A stretch of 47,514 nt of DNA from a candidate division CPR3 bacterium 4484_211 (GTDB lineage Bacteria > Patescibacteriota > 4484-211), in the NCBI GenBank assembly GCA_002084955.1, contig MZGJ01000005.1:1-47514 (forward strand), given 5' to 3'. The position numbers and the translations under genes were made by a program. Under the pieces are notes generated by a model that saw only the letters and a list, made by a program, of their open reading frames with translations, ran no database searches and was not told where the DNA came from. Each line of letters opens with the position of its first letter. Within the stretch, counting starts at the first letter, position 1. Of the stretch, positions 42,284 to 47,514 are shown in pieces.

Positions 42284-43840
42284 TCATTCAACCTTTGACC
42301 TTTTGTACATCCACACCACCCCGAACAAAATTAAGCCCAAAGCCGGGCCCAAAATATTGGCGTATTTTATCTGCAGTTTGAGCGGGTCTGAAACCGCCCT
42401 CAGCGGCCTAAAAGTTTGTCCCTTGGCCCTGATAGACGAAAGGGCACTTTCCGATGCCGCATAGTCCAGCATATTGGCAAAAAGATAAAAATTATTCTCA
42501 TCCCCCTGAATAAACCGATCGCTAATGAAATCAGCATCTCCTGCCACAAACAATTTAGCCGATTCCGCTTGCTCTTTATAGCCTTCTGCATCCACTTCTT
42601 CCGGAAGCGAATCCCGAGCAAAAGCACTTTTAATTTCCCCCTCAATTAAAGCTATTAAAATTTTTTCAGAAGCGTCATCGGGCACTTTAAACCTCTGGGT
42701 GGGATCAAGATTATAGGCATCACTCTGCACCCACGACCTGGGGCTGGATTTTACTAAGTCGGTAAATTCAACTCCGTCAGGAAACTTATCTTTTTCTACA
42801 TTTAAAGACGAAACCCACGGGAAAACAGCTGTTTCCAACTGCCTGGTTATCACCGAATTACTGCTTAGTCCCGCAGAGGTAATCCGCGGCCAAAAAGGAT
42901 AAGAAACAAAAAATGAGCTCTGACCGGTGTTAAAACTGGCAATTTCATTACTGGCATCCAAAACCAAGTTATGATTAACACTAACTCCATAGCTTTTTAG
43001 CCAATTAAAAACATTACTCTGGGCTTTCACCGCCTGCAGCCCCTGTTCTACCTTTACGCCGTCAATCAGAAAAAACACTGCTTTATTTTGCATAAGAAAC
43101 TGATCTACCAAATACCTTTCCTGATCAGAAAAATCTTTCTGCGGGCCAGCGATAATTAGAACACTCGTGCCGTCAGGCAGATCGTCCCCAGAAGTTAAGT
43201 CAACATCCTGCATTTGATACTGCTTCTGCAAAGCCCGGGAAACACTGCTTAGACCATTGGATAATGTTTTTTCTTCATGACCGGAAATAAAGACTACTTT
43301 TGGCTTTTCGGGGCGGGTTAAGTTGGCAATAGCCAAACTAATCTGGTATTCTAAATTACCGGTATCTTGAATAAAAGAAATTGTTTCATTTTTATCAGCA
43401 TAAAGAACAGCTAAACCAAAATACCCCTGAACCACCTCCAGTTTTTCCGACTGAATATCACTAAACTGCACCGGATAAATTCCTAAAGAATTGGCCGTCT
43501 GCATCGCCTCTGCATTGGTGCCGGGGTCAAAATACTGTACCTTTACCTTATTTCGCGCGGCATTTTGGTACTCCCACAGCAAGTCTTTTACCTGCTGGTA
43601 AACGGGGCTAAATCGCGCCGGCAGTTTCTTGGAAGCAAAAACCTTAATCGTCACCAGATCGTCAATATTTCTCACAATATCTTTGCTGGCCGGCGACAAA
43701 CTAAATCTTTTATTAGCCGTTAAATCTAAACGCAGGGGGAAGAGAGTAAGGATATAGTTGAGAGTAATAACTACACCGATAACCAGAGCCACATTGGCCA
43801 CTTCATTAAATTGTTGAACAAATACTTTCAATCTACGCAT
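42284..43840 (-). CDS. GldG-like ABC-system auxiliary protein
   Basis: 518 residues. N-terminal helix (about 15-37), then the GldG/ABC_transp_aux pattern LDLTANKRFSLSPASKDIVRNIDDLVTIKVFASKKLPARFSPVYQQVKDLLWEYQNAARNKVKVQYFDPG, and a Rossmann-like region with PKVVFISGHEEKTLSNGLSSV, LIIAGPQKDFSDQERYLVDQFLMQNKAVFFLIDGV. A C-terminal helix (about 490-510) precedes the basic end MYKRSKVE. In Bacteroidetes gliding bacteria GldA/F/G form an ABC complex. In non-gliders the same set is common and its substrate is unknown. Five to six octamers of GTTAATCA type lie directly ahead of its ATG. Confidence 0.85.
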   Translation of the reverse strand: MRRLKVFVQQFNEVANVALVIGVVITLNYILTLFPLRLDLTANKRFSLSPASKDIVRNIDDLVTIKVFASKKLPARFSPVYQQVKDLLWEYQNAARNKVKVQYFDPGTNAEAMQTANSLGIYPVQFSDIQSEKLEVVQGYFGLAVLYADKNETISFIQDTGNLEYQISLAIANLTRPEKPKVVFISGHEEKTLSNGLSSVSRALQKQYQMQDVDLTSGDDLPDGTSVLIIAGPQKDFSDQERYLVDQFLMQNKAVFFLIDGVKVEQGLQAVKAQSNVFNWLKSYGVSVNHNLVLDASNEIASFNTGQSSFFVSYPFWPRITSAGLSSNSVITRQLETAVFPWVSSLNVEKDKFPDGVEFTDLVKSSPRSWVQSDAYNLDPTQRFKVPDDASEKILIALIEGEIKSAFARDSLPEEVDAEGYKEQAESAKLFVAGDADFISDRFIQGDENNFYLFANMLDYAASESALSSIRAKGQTFRPLRAVSDPLKLQIKYANILGPALGLILFGVVWMYKRSKVE

Positions 43841-43857
43841 ATTCTTAGAACTTATTA

Positions 43858-43896
43858 ACTGAATAACTGATTAACTTAATAACCGATTAACACCTA
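43858..43896. repeat. Left boundary: octamer repeats in the gldG leader, inverted relative to the main array
   Basis: Plus-strand ACTGAATAACTGA (43858-43870) is the exact reverse complement of TCAGTTATTCAGT at 44708-44720. On the gldG-coding strand the leader reads GTTAATCG, GTTATTAA, GTTAATCA, GTTATTCA, GTTAATAA, i.e. the same 8-base period. Confidence 0.8.
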
Positions 43897-43900
43897 AATT

Positions 43901-44252
43901 GTTATTCCATCATTCCGTTATTCTGTTATTCCGTTGTTCTGTTATTCCGTTATTCTGTTATTCCGTTGTTCTGTTATTCTGTTATTCCGTTATTCTGTTA
44001 TTCCGTTATTCTGTTATTCCGTTGTTCTGTTATTCCGTTGTTCTGTTATTCCGTTATTCTGTTATTCTGTTATTCTGTTATTCCGTTGTTCTGTTATTCC
44101 GTTATTCTGTTATTCTGTTATTCTGTTATTCCGTTATTCTGTTATTCCGTTATTCTGTTATTCCGTTGTTCTGTTATTCTGTTGTTCTGTTATTCCGTTA
44201 TTCTGTTATTCTGTTATTCCGTTATTCTGTTATTCCGTTATTCTGTTATTCC
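43901..44252. repeat. Octanucleotide tandem array, 44 units
   Basis: 352 bases of uninterrupted 8-base units. Three unit types account for all but one: GTTATTCC (18), GTTATTCT (18) and GTTGTTCT (7). Unit 2 is ATCATTCC. GTTGTTCC never occurs and GTTATTCC never follows itself. All three plus-strand frames are open through it because an 8-base period without stops repeats every 24 bases, giving YSVILLFR-like peptides. I regard these as non-coding. The right end codes the C-terminal tail (RNNRITE) of the adjacent four-helix-bundle gene on the minus strand. Confidence 0.97.
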
Positions 44253-44628
44253 GTTTCTTTAACCTCGCATCTTTCCTAACTTTAGATGAGAAGGCAGATA
44301 ATTGCCTATTTAGGCCCTCTGCCCTTTTTAACCAATATCTGTGTTCTTCGTCCGTTATATATCCATCATCATGAGCAGCATCCAAACAAGCCACAACTTC
44401 GTCCAATGAGGTCAGTGATATGTTTAAAAATTTGCTAAACTCAAGATCTGAATACTTGGCTGATCCTTCAGCGATATTAAGTAGTATCGAATCTAGAGCA
44501 CGCCATAACTGATCAGTAAGACCAAACCGCTCATCCCTTGGGAACTTCTTTCTAGAAAACTCTTTCAGCTCCTTCCTAAGCTTTCTAATCTCTTTATAAA
44601 CTGGAAACTCTCTAAATCTAAAAATCAC
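44230..44628 (-). CDS. Four-helix-bundle protein of the 23S-rRNA-IVP / Avd-like family
   Basis: 132 residues, start GTG 44628. Family hallmarks: FRFREFPVYKEIRKLRKELKEF (helix 1), FPRDERFGLTDQLWRALDSILLNIAEGSAK (about 49-78; the consensus is FGLTxQLRRAAxSIxxNIAEG), FSKFLNISLTSLDEVVACLDAAHDDGYI and a last helix. The family includes ORFs inside intervening sequences of 23S rRNA genes and the Avd accessory protein of diversity-generating retroelements. It binds nucleic acid as a pentamer in the Avd case. No reverse transcriptase or rRNA is present here. The gene is sandwiched between two octamer arrays, and its final seven residues are encoded by the array itself. Confidence 0.88.
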   Translation of the reverse strand: MIFRFREFPVYKEIRKLRKELKEFSRKKFPRDERFGLTDQLWRALDSILLNIAEGSAKYSDLEFSKFLNISLTSLDEVVACLDAAHDDGYITDEEHRYWLKRAEGLNRQLSAFSSKVRKDARLKKRNNRITE

Positions 44629-44638
44629 CCTATTAATC

Positions 44639-44720
44639 GTTATTCCGTTATTTTGTTACTCTGTCATTCTGTTATTCAGTTATTCTGTTATTCCGTTGTT
44701 CTGTTATTCAGTTATTCAGT
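44639..44720. repeat. Octanucleotide array, right flank, running into gldF
   Basis: Ten 8-base units (44639-44718): GTTATTCC, GTTATTTT, GTTACTCT, GTCATTCT, GTTATTCA, GTTATTCT, GTTATTCC, GTTGTTCT, GTTATTCA, GTTATTCA. They are more diverged than the main array. The gldF stop (TGA, 44710-44708) and its last codons (LNN) lie inside the final units. Confidence 0.93.
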
Positions 44721-45418
44721 CTTTTCCCTGTCAAATACAGAAGCACTCCGGTAAATGATACAAAATAAACAACATCCCTTAGGTCTATTATCCCCTTGGC
44801 CATGTTTTGGAAATGGGTCAGGAAACTGACAAATCTAAAAAGCGGCGCAATGACATCGGGAGTACGGTCAAGAAAAAAACTGGTCCCCGTCACATAAAGC
44901 AGGAAACCAATTACCGCCGTTAGGGAGAAGCTGACAATTTGATTGTCGCTTAAAGCAGAAACAAAAAGGCCCAAGCTAAGATATAAAGCTCCCAAAAGAA
45001 GCGAGGCCAGATAGCCGCCGACTATCGGGCCTGGCTCCGGATGACCCAAGGCCGCCAAAGTAAAGGGAACACTGCCCGTTAAAACCAAGGCCAAGATGAG
45101 AATTAAAAAACTGCCCACGAATTTTCCCAAAACGACCCTGCCACTGGTAAGAGGCAAAGTTAAAAGCACCTCCAAAGTTTTGGCTCGTTTTTCTTCGGCA
45201 AAAGAAGCCATACTCAAGGCCGGAATTAAAAATAAATAGACAACAACCAAGTTCTGGAAAAAATCGCGCATTTCCGCCTGATTTACCAAAAAGAAATTCT
45301 GGAAAAAAAGCCAGTTGACCAAAATTAAAAAAAGACCCACAGCTACATAGGCGGTAGGGGAGTAAAGGAAAAAAGCCAGTTCTTTTTTAACAATAGCAAT
45401 AAGAGATCTTTTCATCAT
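44708..45418 (-). CDS. GldF-like ABC-2 permease
   Basis: About 236 residues from ATG 45418. Six membrane helices: about 18-40, 55-75, 96-125, 132-155, 165-185 and 215-230. Typical ABC-2 subtype features are KKELAFFLYSPTAYVAVGLFLILVNWLFF at the N-terminus and SMASFAEEKRAKTLEVLLTLPLTSGRVVLGKFVGS in the middle (the EERRxGTxExLLxxPLxxxxxxLGK motif). It pairs with the GldA-like ATPase upstream. A start further upstream (45457) is open but would read through an octamer-like leader. Its 3' end is embedded in octamer repeats that belong to the four-helix-bundle element. Confidence 0.9.
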   Translation of the reverse strand: MMKRSLIAIVKKELAFFLYSPTAYVAVGLFLILVNWLFFQNFFLVNQAEMRDFFQNLVVVYLFLIPALSMASFAEEKRAKTLEVLLTLPLTSGRVVLGKFVGSFLILILALVLTGSVPFTLAALGHPEPGPIVGGYLASLLLGALYLSLGLFVSALSDNQIVSFSLTAVIGFLLYVTGTSFFLDRTPDVIAPLFRFVSFLTHFQNMAKGIIDLRDVVYFVSFTGVLLYLTGKRLNN

Positions 45419-45755
45419 GTATTTTTTTGAACGCTGAGTAACCCAATAACCAATCAACTTATTAACTTAACGGGGGCTAATTCGTCAAATATCAAATTAA
45501 AAATGCCAAACCAAATCCAAATGACAAATTTCAAACAAGGGCCAAATTACAATTTTTACAATCCTAACCACGGGAAAATTTTGGTTACTTGAATTTTGAA
45601 TTTGCTTGTAATTTGGTACTTGGTTCTTGTCATCATAACTAGAACATAATGCTGCACTTTGTCTGTAATAGCAGACTCCTGCCGTGTACCGAATGAGACT
45701 GCGGTCAATCTGCGTTGAATAAATTTGTAATATATTCAGTTACTCCGTTACTCAG
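45419..45755. repeat. gldA-gldF intergenic region: octamer ends plus dispersed repeats
   Basis: 337 bases with no gene. Octamer-like sequence at both edges forms a 9-bp inverted repeat: CTGAGTAAC (45434-45442) and GTTACTCAG (45747-45755). Between them lie an AT-rich segment (about 45487-45560), an inverted copy of the CAAGCACCAAATTAC element (about 45565-45645) and a relative of the GCAGACT family (about 45665-45722). Confidence 0.8.
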
Positions 45756-46463
45756 TCATTCCGTTGGCAGAGTCAATTCTCTAAACACCTCCTCCAGTGT
45801 TTTATCCGCATCCGTAGTTAGTTCCCGCAAATTTCCCTGCCCAACAATTTTCCCGTGACTGATAATAATCACCCGATTGCAGGTGAGCTCAACTTCGGAA
45901 AGGATATGAGTAGATAGAATAACCGTTTTTTCTTTGCCCAATTCTTTAATTAGCTCTCTAATTTCCACAATTTGATTAGGATCTAGACCGGAAGTGGGTT
46001 CATCCATAATAAGAACCGGGGGCTTGTGAAGCATCGCCGCCGCCAACCCCACCCGTTGACGATAACCTTTGGAAAGTTTTTGGATTTCCTTTTTAAGCAC
46101 CTCCTGAATGCCACAAACTTCTATCATCTCCTCCACCTGACTCTGATCGGTTATACCTCGCACTTCGGCAATAAAGCGCAGATATTCGCGGACTTTTAGA
46201 AAATGATAAAGAGGATTATCCTCCGGCAAATAGCCAATTCGGCGCTTAACTTCTACGGGAGATTCGCCAACCTTTAACCCGTCAACAATAATCTGCCCCT
46301 CGTCTGCCGGGAAAAATCCGGTAATCAGGCGCATGGTAGTAGTCTTGCCGGCGCCGTTGGGACCAAGAAAGCCCAAAATCTCACCGGCTTTTACTTCAAA
46401 GGAGACATCTTCCACCGCCGCTTTCAATCCGAATCTTTTGGTTACGTTCTTCAACTCAATCAT
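45756..46463 (-). CDS. GldA-like ABC transporter ATPase
   Basis: 235 residues. Walker A GPNGAGKTT, Q-loop GYLPEDNPLYHFLKVREYL, signature LSKGYRQRVGLAAAML, Walker B VLIMDEPTSGLDPNQ and switch His in LSTHIL. The GYLPE(D/N)NPLY wording is characteristic of the CcmA/GldA subgroup that works with ABC-2 permeases. It is the first gene of the gldA-gldF-[4HB]-gldG-DUF4340 set on the minus strand. Its stop TGA (45758-45756) lies within an octamer unit (GTCATTCC on the plus strand). Confidence 0.93.
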   Translation of the reverse strand: MIELKNVTKRFGLKAAVEDVSFEVKAGEILGFLGPNGAGKTTTMRLITGFFPADEGQIIVDGLKVGESPVEVKRRIGYLPEDNPLYHFLKVREYLRFIAEVRGITDQSQVEEMIEVCGIQEVLKKEIQKLSKGYRQRVGLAAAMLHKPPVLIMDEPTSGLDPNQIVEIRELIKELGKEKTVILSTHILSEVELTCNRVIIISHGKIVGQGNLRELTTDADKTLEEVFRELTLPTE

Positions 46464-46529
46464 AAGCTGTTAAACAGTCTACCAATGAGGCATCACTTTT
46501 TCAAGTCTTACAAACATGTTAAAATAGTG

Positions 46530-46650
46530 TTGTTAAAGACGGGTCGGTAAATGCCAACCCGGTTGTAATTACAATAACCAAGCGCCAAATTACAAACAAA
46601 TTCTAAATCCAAAATCCAAATAATCAAAGCTTGCCCGTATTTAGAATTCG
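46530..46650. repeat. AT-rich dispersed repeat upstream of gldA
   Basis: Copy of the CAAGC(A/G)CCAAATTAC element (about 46550-46625), preceded by CCAACCCGGTTGTAATTAC, which parallels CCCAACTTGGTTGTAATGAC near 9577-9595. Same orientation as the 9.6 and 29.5 kb copies. Confidence 0.8.
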
Positions 46651-46713
46651 GAAATTGTCATTTGGACATTGTTTGAAATCAACCACAGGGAGAAGATAGC
46701 TTAAAGATAACTT

Positions 46714-46803
46714 GCCGAAGTGGCGGAATTGGTAGACGCGCAACGTTGAGGTCGTTGTCCCCATTGAATGGGGGTGGAGGTTCAAGTCCTCTCTTCGGCA
46801 CCA
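46714..46803 (+). tRNA. tRNA-Leu (GAG)
   Basis: Class II: acceptor GCCGAAG/CTTCGGC, anticodon stem CAACG/CGTTG with loop TTGAGGT (GAG), long variable arm TCCCCATTGAATGGGGG, T arm GAGGTTCAAGTCCTC, discriminator A, encoded CCA. Confidence 0.94.
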
Positions 46804-46809
46804 AGCACT

Positions 46810-46886
46810 CGGGGATTGGCGCAGTTGGCTAGCGCGCCACGTTTGGGACGTGGAGGCCGTCGGTTCAAGTCCGACATCCCCGACCA
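46810..46886 (+). tRNA. tRNA-Pro (TGG)
   Basis: Acceptor CGGGGAT/ATCCCCG, D arm GCGCAGTTGGCTAGCGC, anticodon stem CCACG/CGTGG with loop TTTGGGA (TGG), T arm GTCGGTTCAAGTCCGAC, discriminator A, encoded CCA. Six bases after tRNA-Leu(GAG), probably cotranscribed. Confidence 0.95.
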
Positions 46887-47157
46887 GCGACTCACCGCCC
46901 TCCTGACAGCAGAGAGAGAAAAATCCTTCCCCCAAGCTTCTTTTTTGCCCACCTGCTTGGCGACAACACAATTTTTTTGGCAGGCGGCGAGACCGACATG
47001 TTCATAGTCGCCCCCACTCCACCTATATGCGAGGGCGACAAAAGGAAACCCCCTTGATGCTTTTTCTTTACTTTTTCTGGGTAATTAGTTATCATTATGG
47101 TAGAAAAATAAGAAAGTTTAGAATATAATCTATACATTTTAATATTAAACAATAACT
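46887..47157. other. Intergenic region, no feature seen
   Basis: Composition shifts from mixed to AT-rich at about 47090. A TATAAT (near 47125) lies about 30 bases before the XRE gene and could be its -10. No repeat or RNA gene was recognised. Confidence 0.5.
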
Positions 47158-47364
47158 ATGCAGATGTCAAATAAAATATCTGATAATCTAAAAAAATTAA
47201 GAGCTAAAAAAGGCTATTCTCTCGAAAAAGTAGCTCGACTTGCTGATCTTTCATTAAATACCGTTGTAAAAATTGAGAATGGAGTAAATAAAAACCCTAC
47301 TTTTGAAACTATAACTAAACTTGCGAAAGCGTTAGATGTGCCGATTGATGATTTGATTAAATAA
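47158..47364 (+). CDS. XRE-family helix-turn-helix regulator
   Basis: 68 residues, a single HTH_3 domain: ISDNLKKLRAKKGYSLEKVARLADLSLNTVVKIENGVNKNPTFETITKLAKALDVPIDDLIK. The recognition helix is around LSLNTVVKIENG. It could start at either ATG 47158 or ATG 47164. Single-domain XRE proteins of this size are common as controllers of restriction-modification or toxin-antitoxin modules. The next gene starts two bases after its stop, so they form an operon. Codon use is markedly AT-rich compared with the rest of the window. Confidence 0.9.
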   Translation: MQMSNKISDNLKKLRAKKGYSLEKVARLADLSLNTVVKIENGVNKNPTFETITKLAKALDVPIDDLIK

Positions 47365-47366
47365 CT

Positions 47367-47514
47367 ATGCAAAATTTTCAACCAATAACAAAAAAATTAT
47401 TTCCTCCTGACTATCAGTTAATTGATGGAACTGATGAAATTTTTGAGTTAAATTTTGCTCTTTGGGAATATGAAAATCTTAATAAAAAAGATTTAATTAG
47501 GCGCAGTGCCTACT
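47367..47514 (+). CDS. Unidentified gene, partial at window edge
   Basis: 49 codons from ATG 47367 to the window end, open throughout: MQNFQPITKKLFPPDYQLIDG, then TDEIFELNFALWEYENLNKKDLIRRSAY. It is AT-rich and acidic with no signal peptide. It follows the XRE gene by two bases and must be cotranscribed. The operon structure would fit a restriction endonuclease, a methylase or a toxin under control of the XRE protein, but I do not recognise the sequence. Confidence 0.65.
   Translation, partial: MQNFQPITKKLFPPDYQLIDGTDEIFELNFALWEYENLNKKDLIRRSAY

Noticed and set aside
43899-44374. Three overlapping plus-strand ORFs of 98-146 codons through the octamer array
   Set aside because: An 8-base repeat lacking stops gives the same 8-residue hydrophobic peptide in every frame. 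There is no start signal or homology, and the array lies antisense to a real gene.
44230-44628. Diversity-generating retroelement based on the Avd-like protein
   Set aside because: No reverse transcriptase, no template/variable repeat pair and no C-type-lectin target were seen in the window. Only the fold family matches.
46624-47152. Minus-strand ORFs over the tRNA-Leu/tRNA-Pro region
   Set aside because: They run antisense through two intact tRNA genes and have no recognisable protein features.

Overview
The window looks like a chromosomal segment of a Patescibacteria (Candidate Phyla Radiation) bacterium, possibly of the Microgenomates/WWE3 type. The evidence is gene content, not a phylogenetic marker: an Elp3-type tRNA-modifying enzyme in a bacterial setting, a ClpC with a zinc finger fused to its N-terminus, a short UvrC without a helix-hairpin-helix tail, a giant DUF2341/fibronectin-III surface protein, and an AMMECR1/MEMO pair. 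Eleven tRNA genes are scattered singly or in pairs. TGA is used as a stop (lemA, clpC neighbours, gld genes), so the standard bacterial code applies. No rRNA, CRISPR array or prophage was seen.

Layout. 1-9.5 kb: an HtpX-like fragment and lemA, a three-LysM membrane protein, a MacB/LolD-type ABC exporter, and a roughly 1,800-residue FN3 surface protein broken by a one-base frameshift near its end. 9.5-14.4 kb: PHP phosphoesterase plus glucosaminidase-like protein, DsbA-like thioredoxin-fold protein plus response regulator, SPFH protein, MscS-type TM-helix protein. 14.5-20 kb: a housekeeping block on the minus strand (metG, clpC, rplS, yraN). 20-25.3 kb: RecB-like nuclease, MEMO/AMMECR1 pair, ssb, ychF, alpha/beta hydrolase. 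25.4-32.8 kb: tRNA-Gln, a self-contained RAYT transposase element abutting the uvrA start codon, uvrA, transglutaminase-like protein, uvrC. 32.9-41 kb: histidine kinase, membrane protein, sufS-ferredoxin-sufU, a phosphodiester-glycosidase remnant, LacD-like aldolase, DUF2156 protein, elp3. 41-46.5 kb: a GldA/GldF/GldG plus DUF4340 ABC system whose gene junctions carry octanucleotide repeats and, between gldF and gldG, a four-helix-bundle (23S-IVP/Avd-like) gene. 46.7-47.5 kb: two tRNAs, then an AT-rich edge with an XRE regulator and an unidentified partial gene.

Two themes stand out. First, several genes (metG, ychF, the FN3 protein, dsbA-like, the RAYT gene) have a -35/-10 promoter placed so that transcription should begin at or within a few bases of the ATG, which predicts leaderless mRNAs. 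Second, the intergenic space is rich in structured repeats: a 20-bp palindrome with a CTAG core, a GGTGACACCC hairpin, an AT-rich dispersed repeat, a GCAGACT palindrome family, a RAYT element with nested inverted repeats, and an octamer array bracketing the four-helix-bundle gene. The last is the best candidate for an undescribed element: it is bounded by 13-bp inverted repeats, one of which contains the gldF stop codon, and resembles in design the IVP-bearing intervening sequences of 23S rRNA.
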